Shown one piece after another: positions 32,574 through 41,747 of a DNA stretch of 64,000 nt; positions within the stretch are counted from its first letter, which is position 1; the number at the start of each line of letters is the position of its first letter. The stretch spans positions 62,001 to 126,000 of the forward strand of contig NZ_LS483440.1 in NCBI RefSeq assembly GCF_900476045.1. The letters run 5' to 3'. The notes under the pieces were generated by a model, which was not told where the DNA came from, searched no databases, and saw only the letters and a list, made by a program, of their open reading frames with translations. This DNA is from Gemella morbillorum. Lineage in GTDB: Bacteria > Bacillota > Bacilli > Staphylococcales > Gemellaceae. Position numbers and translations under genes: made by a program.

Positions 32574-33995
32574 GTGAAAAAAATATATCTATATAATAGA
32601 TGGCTATGGAGCAGTGTATTCACAATACTTGTTTATTTTACTATGCCTGTTAGAGCTCGCTACGCATTGGGGCTTAGCGATGCATCTATTTTCGAATATT
32701 TCGGGTATGCTATGTCTAACGGAGAGGTTTTGTACAGGGATTTATTTGATCATAAGGGGCCAATAATTTTTCTAATAAATTATTTTGGATATATATTAAA
32801 TGGAGAATTTGGTATAAAGATAGTCTATTTGATTTGTATATTTATCTTTTTTTATACTAGTATTTTAATAGCGAGGTTATTCACTAATGAACGAAATTCT
32901 ATCATTGTATTAGTAGTTATCCTTGTCTTATTTGAAAATTTTTTTGAGTTAGGTTGGGGAATAGAAGGATATGTTTTACCAGTAATAAATTATTCCTTAT
33001 ATATTTATATAAAATATTTCTTAGTAAAAAGAGTAAGTAGATTAGAAATATTACTAGTAGGAGCGTCTTTAGCTTTAGTATTTTTCACAAGAGCCAATAT
33101 GATAGGGATATGGTTAATTTTTTCTTTATATATTTTAGTAGACAAAATTTCTAAAAAACAATATAAAGAATTGGCGACTTTTACCATGTATTTTATACTA
33201 GGGATATTTGTAGTTATTATTCCTTTAGGTATATATCTATCAATAAAAGGTGTATTGTCTGAAATGATTTATCAATCATTTACGATGAATTTTATCTACG
33301 CGAAAAATCAAGGATTAGGGAAAAGAAAGATTCTAGAGTGGTTTATTGAGACAGCTAATGGACTCAATATATCATTGATATTTTTTGGGGGAGTAGTTAT
33401 TGCTTATAGAAAATATGGTAGAAGAATTTTATTTTTTGCCATTGCTATAGGTTTATGTTTGGTTTTTGCTTTATTATCTAAGAGACCATATTTACATTAT
33501 TTATTAGTATTGATTCCTTTAGTTATCCCGATATTAAGTATAATTTTAGAGAGTTCGATATTTAAGGTCAATATAGTATATATACTGTTAGGTGTTTATA
33601 TCATTTATTATACGCCTATTCAAAACATATTAACGAACATAGAAAATAGAAATTATAACTATTTCAATGATGAGGTTAAAATTGCTCAATATGTTAAAAA
33701 TAATACCGCTAATACAGATAGGATATATAGTCATAGAATGCAAGGATTAATATATTTAGAAGCGGAGAGGTTGGCAAATAGTAAGTTTTTCTTTATTCCG
33801 TCGTTAGAAGATGAAACTCCTATTATAGATGATGTTAGGAGCAGCTTTGAAGAGAGAGCGCCTAAATATATAATTTTTGATGAGCGTTATGATTATAAGA
33901 AAGCTACGGATTACTACATAAAAGCATTTATAGAAAAAAATTATAAGGAAGAATATTCAATAAAAACAATAAAGGTATATAAGCTAGTAGTATAG
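32574..33995 (+). CDS. GT-C type membrane glycosyltransferase
   Basis: A 473-residue protein with about ten transmembrane helices. Near residue 59 it has the loop DLFDHKGPIIFLINYFG. A D-x-D/H-K-G-P loop after the first helix is typical of GT-C enzymes (GT39/ArnT-like) that use polyprenyl-phosphate sugars on the outer face of the membrane. The C-terminal 100 residues form a soluble tail (IAQYVKNNTANTDRIYSHRM). It may decorate the glycopolymer after export. The start is GTG at 32574 with GGAGG upstream. It follows a terminator, so it is a separate or read-through unit. Its stop lies inside a terminator stem. Confidence 0.72.
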   Translation: MKKIYLYNRWLWSSVFTILVYFTMPVRARYALGLSDASIFEYFGYAMSNGEVLYRDLFDHKGPIIFLINYFGYILNGEFGIKIVYLICIFIFFYTSILIARLFTNERNSIIVLVVILVLFENFFELGWGIEGYVLPVINYSLYIYIKYFLVKRVSRLEILLVGASLALVFFTRANMIGIWLIFSLYILVDKISKKQYKELATFTMYFILGIFVVIIPLGIYLSIKGVLSEMIYQSFTMNFIYAKNQGLGKRKILEWFIETANGLNISLIFFGGVVIAYRKYGRRILFFAIAIGLCLVFALLSKRPYLHYLLVLIPLVIPILSIILESSIFKVNIVYILLGVYIIYYTPIQNILTNIENRNYNYFNDEVKIAQYVKNNTANTDRIYSHRMQGLIYLEAERLANSKFFFIPSLEDETPIIDDVRSSFEERAPKYIIFDERYDYKKATDYYIKAFIEKNYKEEYSIKTIKVYKLVV

Positions 33996-34013
33996 CTTAT
34001 ATACCTTTATTTT
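33971..34013. terminator. Bidirectional terminator between the GT-C gene and the sulfotransferase-like gene
   Basis: A perfect 16-bp stem (33971-33986 with 33993-34008) has a 6-base loop. It contains the stop codon of the upstream gene and separates convergent operons. Confidence 0.88.
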
Positions 34014-35049
34014 AAAAAATATCCCCATCAGAAATTATCTCATTTTTGAATGGATATAGATATTCAGATAATTCCTGCTCTATAATTGTAACCTCATCTT
34101 TATATTTATCATTTCTGTTATAAATTTGGATATTATTAATAGATAAATTTGGATTTAGATATTTTAATTTTTCTTTGTGAGAACCCTTAGGAAGCTCTAG
34201 ATAATTCTCTATTAGTTCTACACTTTGCTCGTAATTTAAAATAAGATCCTCAAAGTTTATACGTAATATTCTGTTATTAGAATGTGGTTCGCTCTTTCTG
34301 ACAGTTTTGTAATATTTACAAAATTCATATGGATCTAGAGGATATGGAACTTGATAATTATCAGGATACCAATAATATTTGTTTGAAATAAATACATCGC
34401 GCGGGTCTCTGCTGACGATTATAGGATATAAATTATCCATTTTATAGTTTTCTATAGTTTGTAAGTTATGCGGTAATAATAGCTGATCTAAAACTACATA
34501 ATCATCATTTTTAGAAAATTCGTCTATAATATTATTTATAAATAGATTTGAGTATTTATAAAATTCATCAGGAGAGAGTAAACTAAAGGATAATTGTTGT
34601 TGTTTAGGCCTTATTTTTTTTGTTCTAATATTTAAGAGTCTAAATATTCTATTTTTAATAGCATTTAAAAGCCAAATAGTAGTTGATGGTTTTTCATAAT
34701 AATACCAAGCACCAGGAAATTCAGAAGTAGTAAGATTATTGATATACTCTTCTACAATGTTATCTATATTTTTTGATACTTTTTGTCTATATCCTGCAGG
34801 CCACCATCCTCGATATTCATATAATGATGTCATAAAATACTTAAAAGTTTTTAGAGCTTCATCACTACGAATAGCATTATTATTTTTTAATAATTTATTT
34901 TCGAGATCAAAAACACCATTAGGAGCATGCAGAAAAATATACTCAAAATCAGCATTCTTTGTATTTATTACTGGATACTCTCTCAGTAAATCGGTAACAG
35001 CAGAAGAACCGCTACCCATATACCCAGTTGGAATAATAATCTTCTTCAT
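34012..35049 (-). CDS. Sulfotransferase-like P-loop protein in the glycopolymer operon
   Basis: A 345-residue cytosolic protein. It begins KKIIIPTGYMGSGSSAVTDL, where GSGSSAV is the PAPS/phosphate-binding loop seen in sulfotransferases (a P-loop lacking the Lys of kinases). Later, IIVSRDPRDVFISNKYYWYP matches the 3'-phosphate-binding strand R-D-P-R-D of the same fold. It would transfer sulfate or another group to a sugar, possibly on the surface polymer. It is last in the minus-strand operon tacF-licD-GT4. A longer frame adds 7 residues, but GAGGTG lies before the ATG at 35049. No PAPS-making genes are visible in this window, so true sulfation is uncertain. Confidence 0.65.
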   Translation of the reverse strand: MKKIIIPTGYMGSGSSAVTDLLREYPVINTKNADFEYIFLHAPNGVFDLENKLLKNNNAIRSDEALKTFKYFMTSLYEYRGWWPAGYRQKVSKNIDNIVEEYINNLTTSEFPGAWYYYEKPSTTIWLLNAIKNRIFRLLNIRTKKIRPKQQQLSFSLLSPDEFYKYSNLFINNIIDEFSKNDDYVVLDQLLLPHNLQTIENYKMDNLYPIIVSRDPRDVFISNKYYWYPDNYQVPYPLDPYEFCKYYKTVRKSEPHSNNRILRINFEDLILNYEQSVELIENYLELPKGSHKEKLKYLNPNLSINNIQIYNRNDKYKDEVTIIEQELSEYLYPFKNEIISDGDIF

Positions 35050-35059
35050 TAGTTCACCT

Positions 35060-36166
35060 CTATAATTCATTTAAAAGTTCTTCAAATCTTTTAATTTGTT
35101 CACTGATACTGTATTTATTTACGTGATTTTTACATATATCACCATTAATAATTCTATCATTTTTTTCTTTTGATAGTTCTGTAATGAGATAGTGGATTAG
35201 TTCGCTATCATCGTCTGAGATAAAGCCGCATAGGTTATTATTAGATAACTCCTTGACCCCACCGACATTTGTACTAATGAAACCTGCTCCAAGAGCAAGG
35301 CCTTCGACGAATACAGTAGGGAATCCCTCTGCTTCTGAAAGCATTATAACATATGCGGACTTACTTATATAAGGATAAGGGTTATTGATATACCCTAAAG
35401 GAATAATATTGCTAGTTAAGTTATGTTTTTTTATATAGTCCAGAGTGTATGCATCTAATTCTCCAGTCCCAAGTAGATATAATTTTTTTTCAGGAAGAAC
35501 TCTGACAACTTCTTTAAAAATATTTAGAAGACGGGGGACACCTTTAGCTTTTTCAATTCTTCCAAGGAAAATCAAATTATCAGCTTCTATTTTGTGAGGT
35601 ATTTCCTGTTTAGAAGCTGATATAATCTCGTTAAAATCATAACCGTTATTAATAAGGGTAAGTTTATGTTCATATTCAGGATATACATTAATTAGAGAGT
35701 CTTTTGTTTTGTCTGATATAGCTACTATTTTATTAACATATTTTAGATTTTTTCTTAAGCGCTCACGTTTTTTTTCTTCATGGTTTAAGTTGTATACACT
35801 GCCATGATTCCAAGAAATTGTTTTAGCATCTTTATCTATGCAAAAAACAGGATAAAGATAGTTAAACGCTATTTCAAAATCATATTTTTTGTTTCCTGTT
35901 TTTATTTTTTTCACTAAACGAGGGAATAGCTTAAATATATACCATTTTAAGTTGTGTAGTAATTTAGAATCGTGGTTAGGATTTAAAAAAGCAGGTAATA
36001 TTTTTGTATGAGGACCTATTTTTTCTTTATACCCATGATTTTCTATTTCCAGTATATCTATCTCATATTTATCAATATCTAGGTTCCTAGTAAGGACAGA
36101 GAGCATTTTTTCAGCGCCTCCTCCCAAACTAAAGGACCATATAACGAAGAGTATCTTTTTTTTCAT
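35060..36166 (-). CDS. Family 4 glycosyltransferase (GT-B fold)
   Basis: A 368-residue retaining glycosyltransferase. The N-terminal acceptor domain opens KILFVIWSFSLGGGAEKML. The nucleotide-sugar domain has LIFLGRIEKAKGVPRLLNIF (about 197-217), and the E-x7-E catalytic/donor motif is in SEAEGFPTVFVEGLALGAG near residue 285, followed by STNVGGVKEL. All are standard GT4 marks. It is third in the minus-strand operon after tacF and licD, so it likely adds a sugar to the teichoic acid repeat unit. The AAAGGAG site is about 14 bases from the ATG, a little far. Donor sugar unknown. Confidence 0.87.
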   Translation of the reverse strand: MKKKILFVIWSFSLGGGAEKMLSVLTRNLDIDKYEIDILEIENHGYKEKIGPHTKILPAFLNPNHDSKLLHNLKWYIFKLFPRLVKKIKTGNKKYDFEIAFNYLYPVFCIDKDAKTISWNHGSVYNLNHEEKKRERLRKNLKYVNKIVAISDKTKDSLINVYPEYEHKLTLINNGYDFNEIISASKQEIPHKIEADNLIFLGRIEKAKGVPRLLNIFKEVVRVLPEKKLYLLGTGELDAYTLDYIKKHNLTSNIIPLGYINNPYPYISKSAYVIMLSEAEGFPTVFVEGLALGAGFISTNVGGVKELSNNNLCGFISDDDSELIHYLITELSKEKNDRIINGDICKNHVNKYSISEQIKRFEELLNEL

Positions 36167-36220
36167 CTTAGATATATTATCTCCTTTGGAATAAGTCTTA
36201 TTGTAACTAGAAAGACGATA

Positions 36221-37024
36221 TTATTCATCAAGTTTATATGCGTTAAACTCGTGACCGTAAAATCTTTCTTCTTCTGGTGGTAGCTCCATGTAGTCACCAT
36301 AGTATTGAGTTAATATTAAATCATAATTTTTTGGAGCAGGCAGAGTCAAATGTTCAAAGTTTATATCGATTAAATCATTAAATACTTCTTTATCGAATAC
36401 TTCTTTATACTTAAATTTAGAAGGTAGAAAGGCTACGTATGGACCTTTTGGAGTTGAGTATTTTTTGATATATCGTTCTATCATTTTCGCAAAAAATCTA
36501 GGAGATATTGGTCGTAATAGTAGCCAAAAGCTTCCTCTTATTAAATCTTTTAGTTTGCTATCCTTGTAGATAATATTTTTTCTCTTACTGAATGATAATA
36601 GTTTGAAACTTTCTAGCGTATAGCAAATATCTACTATTTTTTTATCTGCAAATGAATCCATAGGAAATATATCTATGAAGATACCAGATGGGTATGACTT
36701 ATAGATTCTCGTATTGTCTATTCTAGTAGTACTATCAACTATCTTTGCAAAATTATTAAAATAGTGTTTATTTGTTTCTAACGCTAGCAATTTATATTTA
36801 GATTTATCATTTTTATAATACTCAATGAATTTATCATAATTTTCACGCGTCATAGATATGTCAATATCATCATCCCAGGGAATAAAACCTTTATGACGCA
36901 CTGCACCGATAAGGGTACCATAGTTTATAAAATATTCAATATTATTTTTTTTGCAAAAGTCATCGATATAAGATAAAATATCGAGTTCAATTTCTTTAGC
37001 TTCTTCTATAGTTATTTTTTTCAT
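36221..37024 (-). CDS. licD: LicD-family phosphocholine transferase (paralogue B)
   Basis: A 267-residue LicD protein. The core motif is NYGTLIGAVRHKGFIPWDDD followed by IDISMTRENYDKF (about residues 33-66). The second acidic patch is FIDIFPMDSFADKK and the C-terminal YYGDYMELPPEEER block closes the fold. It is 10 bases downstream of the tacF-like gene on the minus strand, the same pairing found in the pneumococcal lic2 locus (tacF with licD genes). It differs clearly from paralogue A at 28187, so the two probably modify different sugars of the repeat unit. AGGAG precedes the ATG at 37024. Confidence 0.88.
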   Translation of the reverse strand: MKKITIEEAKEIELDILSYIDDFCKKNNIEYFINYGTLIGAVRHKGFIPWDDDIDISMTRENYDKFIEYYKNDKSKYKLLALETNKHYFNNFAKIVDSTTRIDNTRIYKSYPSGIFIDIFPMDSFADKKIVDICYTLESFKLLSFSKRKNIIYKDSKLKDLIRGSFWLLLRPISPRFFAKMIERYIKKYSTPKGPYVAFLPSKFKYKEVFDKEVFNDLIDINFEHLTLPAPKNYDLILTQYYGDYMELPPEEERFYGHEFNAYKLDE

Positions 37025-37034
37025 TTTATAGCTC

Positions 37035-38522
37035 CTATATTCGAGAGAATTTATCTTTTAGTTTTTTTACATATCCTAAAAATTCATAAAATATCTCATC
37101 TTTAGTTGCTGTTAAGAATGCACAGTAACTAATTACAGAAAGGAAAATAACAGCAGATATATTTATTATTAAATCTAATGTAATTTTCATCTCAGTAGGA
37201 TGAATATAATTTATAATGAAATAAATAGGAATAAAAGTCAAACTAATCATAAAGTATTTTAAAGTATATGAGAATATATATTTTAAAGAGATTAATTGTT
37301 TCTTTTTAATAAATATTACATAAGTAATCAACAGTATTGCCTCTGATAACATAGTTGTTAGTAGGTAAAATTCGGGAGCAGCGACTTTGTTAAAGAATAA
37401 AGCGCTATTTAAAATTATGTTAAGTAAACCTGATAATACAGTAAATAGTGTTAGTTTTTTTTCAAAACCATTAGCAAATATAATTTGTGAACCCAAGATA
37501 ATATCTAACGCTAAGAATATAAAGCGAAAAGCAAATAAGGATGTTAATATGCCGCCACCAACATACTTCTCACTTCCGTATAGTAAAATGGTTTCAGTAC
37601 CAAGGACAGTTAAACCTAAGCTTATTGGTATTATTAGGAACATAAATATTCTACTTCCTCTATTAACCAAAGAGGTATAAGCATCTTTATCGCCAATACC
37701 TAAGTAGTAATTAAGCCTAGGAAGACTAACACTCACGGCCCCAGTAACTACTCCAGTGACGACGCCAACTATCCTTTGGGCCATAGTGTAATAAGTTACA
37801 TAAAGCTCTTCGCCAGCTTTTACTAGAAATAATCTATCAAGAAAAGTAAATAGCATATTAGCGCTAGAGAAGATAAGCATTGCTGTTAAAGGTATAAAAA
37901 GAGGCTTAAACTCCTTAAGGCTAACCTTTACTAGTTTTATATCTTTTTTTATCCAAAAATAACTAATTACATAATTTATAAGAGTGGCCAAACTCATAAT
38001 AAGAGTATATGGAATTATATCTTTCTCGTTTTTAATGAAAATAAAAATAGATGCAAGCATTAATACTCTTATAAAAGCAGTTTTATAAAATAAAAAATCA
38101 TAATTTTCAAGTGCTTCATTTACCCATTCAATTGAGAAAATTTGGGCAATAAGCTGGATAGACATAACTAAATATACTTTTTTTAGTATAGGATTATTCT
38201 CGAAAAATAGAGGATAGGCGACTAAATATACTAATGTTGTTAAAATAGTACAACCTATGCATAAGTAAAATAATTGAGAGAAAGCTTTATTCACTTTGTC
38301 TTTATTATTTTTCACATTGCTAATAGCTCTTAATCCGTATGAATAAACTCCATATGTGGCAAAAGGTAAGAAGAATGATAAGATAGTGTCAACAGAGTTA
38401 AAATACCCATAATAGCTTTTATCTAAGACACGCGCTACATACGTCCCTGTCAGTAAAGGGAATATAGTATTTAAAATTCTAATACCTACATATGCTAAAG
38501 CATTGATTTTAATACTTTTCAT
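37035..38522 (-). CDS. tacF: Teichoic acid repeat-unit flippase (TacF-like, polysaccharide transporter family)
   Basis: A 495-residue protein with about 12-14 hydrophobic helices, member of the MOP/Wzx polysaccharide flippase family. The N-terminal INALAYVGIRILNTIFPLLTGTYVARVLDKSYYGYFN is typical of the Wzx/TacF group (conserved L-x(n)-P-L-x-T-x-x-x-AR-x-L). LTAMLIFSSANMLFTFLDRLFL and GAVSVSLPRLNYYLG in the middle match the second half. It is named TacF because it heads an operon with licD, as in pneumococcus, where TacF flips only choline-bearing chains. That specificity is inferred. The ribosome site AAAGGA is 11 bases from the ATG. An extended -10 (TGCTATAAT) lies upstream on the minus strand. 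Confidence 0.8.
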   Translation of the reverse strand: MKSIKINALAYVGIRILNTIFPLLTGTYVARVLDKSYYGYFNSVDTILSFFLPFATYGVYSYGLRAISNVKNNKDKVNKAFSQLFYLCIGCTILTTLVYLVAYPLFFENNPILKKVYLVMSIQLIAQIFSIEWVNEALENYDFLFYKTAFIRVLMLASIFIFIKNEKDIIPYTLIMSLATLINYVISYFWIKKDIKLVKVSLKEFKPLFIPLTAMLIFSSANMLFTFLDRLFLVKAGEELYVTYYTMAQRIVGVVTGVVTGAVSVSLPRLNYYLGIGDKDAYTSLVNRGSRIFMFLIIPISLGLTVLGTETILLYGSEKYVGGGILTSLFAFRFIFLALDIILGSQIIFANGFEKKLTLFTVLSGLLNIILNSALFFNKVAAPEFYLLTTMLSEAILLITYVIFIKKKQLISLKYIFSYTLKYFMISLTFIPIYFIINYIHPTEMKITLDLIINISAVIFLSVISYCAFLTATKDEIFYEFLGYVKKLKDKFSRI

Positions 38523-38656
38523 GCAAAAGTAAATCCTTTCTAAAATTCTATTTTTTATTATAGCATAAAATACACATCCGAGATAGTTTTAAAATAAATT
38601 CTTAATATAAAGAGAATAATAGGGCGCTCTTTGATTAAAATAAATATTATAGGTCT

Positions 38657-38685
38657 AAAAAAGATAACATTAAGTTATCTTTTTT
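38657..38685 (-). terminator. Terminator after the acyltransferase gene (minus strand)
   Basis: A perfect 12-bp A6GATAAC/GTTATCT6 stem (38657-38668 with 38674-38685) has a 5-base loop. The stop codon of the frame-corrected acyltransferase (38675-38677) would fall inside it. Confidence 0.8.
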
Positions 38686-39698
38686 GAATATTAGTAATTA
38701 TTAGATGAATAGCCTTTGCAGAAATTATACTAGCTAAAAAAAACGGTTGTTGTAAAGAGAATGTCATTTAAAGTTGAAGAAGTAAAATATTTACTAAAAA
38801 ATGCAATAGCAAGACCGTGAATCATATATAATTCAAAGGATATTGAACCTAGTTTCAGTAAATAGTTATTATTGAAATCAATGTTTTTTATAATTAGCAT
38901 AAAATATATCGTGAAAATAATATTGTCTATATTCGCTGCGATTGCATAACTATAGGTATCTACTAATCCTACTTTAGAAAGAACAATACTATATTTATGA
39001 GATATAAATATTAAAATAGTAAAAAGTATTAGACTTAAAAAATAATATTTTTCAAAGACATAATCTATTACTTTTTTATTCTTTGCCCAAACTAATCCTA
39101 TAATAAATGTAAGAATGCTATTATACCACCAAAATCCATAATTCAATTTTATAGCTACAACAATATATAATGCAATAAATATAAAATTAACTGTAATAGC
39201 CACAGTGGCATTCTTTATGAATTTAAATGAGATATAGAAAAATATGTAAGTTAGAATTATGATATTGATAAACCAACCGTTATATATTATAGTGGTATTT
39301 TTTAAAAATAAATTATAAAAGAAATTCAAATTTATTATTTCTTTTAGATACGCCATTCTATAAATTAAGTATATCCCAGAGATAAATACAAACGGAATAA
39401 GTATCTTCAACAGTCTTTTTCTAAAAAAATTAGTTAAATAATCAGGTTTTACTTTGGTTTGAATATATAACCCATAACCAGATAAAAAGAAGAAAATAGA
39501 AACAATATAAGTACCCATATATTGAAAATTAGAAAAAGTCTCCCCAGAAGATATCCACTGAGATAGGTGATGTAGTACTATGCCAATAGCTAACAATCCT
39601 TTTAACCCATTTGTTGAGTTTTTTTCTAAGTAATCTACATTGCTTTTTGGTAGCAAAAATATTAAAACTGAAAATAATAATAGTATTATTATGTCCAT
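38675..39698 (-). pseudogene. Acyltransferase 3 family membrane protein, reading frame broken near the 3' end
   Basis: As read, the protein has 322 residues and stops at 38730. It is a polytopic acyltransferase-3 (O-acetyltransferase) protein with about ten helices. GLKGLLAIGIVLHHLSQW near the start holds the conserved catalytic His, and GYGLYIQTKVKPDYLTNFFRKRLLKILIPF contains the conserved basic loop. It probably O-acetylates the surface polymer. The last codons run through an A8 tract (38736-38743). With one base fewer the frame would continue as VFLASIISAKAIHLIITNIQ to a stop inside the terminator, a normal end for this family. So the gene is either slightly truncated, phase-variable, or affected by a sequencing slip. 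Only about 19 residues differ, so activity may persist. AGGAGG precedes the ATG. Confidence 0.7.
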
Positions 39699-39875
39699 AG
39701 TGGCCTCCTAAATTTCATATAGTCATTGTATCGCACATTTTTTTAATATGCAATAGCAATATAAGTTTAATTATTTTCTATCAGATAGCAGAGTTTATTA
39801 TCATTTCAATTCCGTTATTTTGTATGATATAATTAAAACGATTAACAGATAATAAAACAAATTAAGGAGAATTAT

Positions 39876-40583
39876 ATGATATACGCAGGAATTTTGGCTG
39901 GGGGAACAGGGACAAGAATGGGAATAAGCAATATGCCGAAACAATTCTTAGATTTAGGGAATAAACCGATAATAATTCATACAATAGAAAAGTTTTTACT
40001 AGAGCCTGAAATTGAGAAGATTGTGGTTGGAGTTCATGAAGATTGGATAAGTCATGCAGAGGACTTAGTAGAAGAATACATATCTACATTTAAAGACAGA
40101 ATAATTATTGTCGCTGGTGGGTCTGATAGAAATACAACTATCGAAAATATTATCAAAGCTATTGATGACTATAAAGAACTAACGGATGAAGATATTGTAA
40201 TTACTCATGATTCAGTGCGTCCGTTTATTACATTACGTATAATAAAAGATAATATTCGCTTGGCAAAAGAATGTGATGCGGTAGATACTGTAGTCGAAGC
40301 TGTGGATACAATCGTAGAAAGTACAAATGGGGAATATATTACTAATATTCCTAATAGAGCTCATTATTATCAGGGACAAACACCACAAAGTTTCCGTTGT
40401 AAAGACTTTTTAAACCTATATAATTCATTGACTAGTGAAGAAAAACAAATATTAACAGACGCTTGTAAAATTTTTGTTATTAAGGGGAAAGAAGTTGCTC
40501 TAGCTAAAGGTGAATACTCAAATTTAAAAATAACAACGGTAACAGATCTGAAAATTGCTAAGAGCATGTTAGAGGACGAGTAA
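39876..40583 (+). CDS. tarI: Ribitol-5-phosphate cytidylyltransferase (TarI)
   Basis: The 235-residue enzyme couples CTP to D-ribitol-5-phosphate, giving CDP-ribitol for teichoic acid. The nucleotide motif is GILAGGTGTRMGISNMPKQF at the N-terminus. AGGSDRNTTIENII, ITHDSVRPFIT and YQGQTPQSFRCKDF are the shared IspD/TarI blocks, and LTDACKIFVIKGKEV is TarI-like. It could be mistaken for IspD of the MEP pathway, but this genome has mevalonate-pathway genes and the next gene is tarJ, so TarI is much more likely. AAGGAG precedes the ATG. An extended -10 (TGATATAAT) lies about 40 bases upstream. It starts the tarI-tarJ pair, which precedes licABC as in the pneumococcal lic1 locus. Confidence 0.92.
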   Translation: MIYAGILAGGTGTRMGISNMPKQFLDLGNKPIIIHTIEKFLLEPEIEKIVVGVHEDWISHAEDLVEEYISTFKDRIIIVAGGSDRNTTIENIIKAIDDYKELTDEDIVITHDSVRPFITLRIIKDNIRLAKECDAVDTVVEAVDTIVESTNGEYITNIPNRAHYYQGQTPQSFRCKDFLNLYNSLTSEEKQILTDACKIFVIKGKEVALAKGEYSNLKITTVTDLKIAKSMLEDE

Positions 40584-40584
40584 T

Positions 40585-41607
40585 ATGATAAATCAGATAT
40601 ATCAATTAGTAAAGCCGAAATTTATTAATGTAAAATATAATGAAGAAAACTTGAATGAAAAAGATAAAATAGTAATTCGTCCGAATTACATGGCGTTATG
40701 TCATGCGGATCAAAGATATTATCAAGGGAAGAGAGATCCAAAAGTACTTGCTAAGAAATTACCAATGGCACTTATTCATGAGTGTGTGGGGATAGTAATT
40801 GCGGATCCTACAGGAACTTATGAAGTAGGGCAAAAAGTTGTAATGATTCCTAATCAACCTCCAAGAGCAAGCGATGCCGAATTTTATGAAAATTATATGC
40901 AAGGGACACATTTCTTATCAAGTGGTTATGATGGATTTATGCGAGAATATGTATCATTACCAAAGGATAGGGTAGTAGCATATAATGGTATTGAAGATAA
41001 TGTTGCGGTAATTAGTGAATTTATTAGTGTGGGAATGCATGCAATAGATAGATTTCAAAAACTAGCTCATAGTAAAAGAGATAGAATTGCAATAATTGGT
41101 GATGGAAGTCTTGCATATGTTATGGCGAATATTGTGAACTACGTTTTACCAAACGCTGAAATAATAGTTATAGGACGCCATTGGGAGAAATTAGATTTAT
41201 TTAGTTTTGCTAAAGAACGTTATTTGACTGATGATATTCCAGCAGAATTAAGTTTTGATCATGGGATAGAATGTTGTGGCGGAGATGGCAGTGGTTATGC
41301 GATTAACGATTTAATAAAATATATTAAACCACAAGGTAGTATGGTACTTATGGGAGTAAGTGAATACAAAGTAAATATTAATACTCGTGATGTGCTAGAA
41401 AAAGGTCTTACATTAGTTGGTTCATCACGTTCAGGGCGTGCTGACTTTGAGAAAACAGTTGAAATGTTAAGTAATAAAAAATTTGAAAGAAGATTTAAAA
41501 ACATCATATACTTAGAAGAGCCTGTGCAAAATATTCAAGATATTCATCGTGTGTTCGCAACAGACTTAAATACAGCATTTAAGACAGTGTTTAAGTGGGA
41601 AGTGTAG
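40585..41607 (+). CDS. tarJ: Ribulose-5-phosphate reductase (TarJ)
   Basis: A 340-residue zinc alcohol-dehydrogenase-type enzyme that reduces ribulose-5-phosphate to ribitol-5-phosphate with NADPH. The catalytic zinc site is in NYMALCHADQRYYQGKRDP, HECVGIVI follows, and the cofactor fold is IAIIGDGSLAYVMANIV near residue 168. ECCGGDGSGYAINDLI and the ending block VFKWEV fit TarJ. It starts 1 base after tarI, so the two are co-translated and work in sequence. A hairpin follows at 41619. Confidence 0.92.
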   Translation: MINQIYQLVKPKFINVKYNEENLNEKDKIVIRPNYMALCHADQRYYQGKRDPKVLAKKLPMALIHECVGIVIADPTGTYEVGQKVVMIPNQPPRASDAEFYENYMQGTHFLSSGYDGFMREYVSLPKDRVVAYNGIEDNVAVISEFISVGMHAIDRFQKLAHSKRDRIAIIGDGSLAYVMANIVNYVLPNAEIIVIGRHWEKLDLFSFAKERYLTDDIPAELSFDHGIECCGGDGSGYAINDLIKYIKPQGSMVLMGVSEYKVNINTRDVLEKGLTLVGSSRSGRADFEKTVEMLSNKKFERRFKNIIYLEEPVQNIQDIHRVFATDLNTAFKTVFKWEV

Positions 41608-41618
41608 ATTTTTAAAAT

Positions 41619-41645
41619 GGGGGTACTACTATAGTACTCCTATTT
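41619..41645 (+). terminator. Hairpin after tarJ
   Basis: GGGGTACTA and TAGTACTCC form a 9-bp stem (one G-T pair) around a 3-base loop, with a short T-run. It may only partly stop transcription into licA. Confidence 0.5.
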
Positions 41646-41747
41646 CTATATGTTAAGCATAAGAATTTTACATTAGCGATGAAAAACTTTTGATTTTGTG
41701 ATATAATGGAAAAAATACTAATGTAATACAGAAATGGGGTTTGTCCA

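Noticed and set aside
39876-40583. Reading tarI as ispD (MEP pathway)
   Set aside because: Mevalonate genes are present and tarJ follows after 1 base, so CDP-ribitol synthesis is the better reading.
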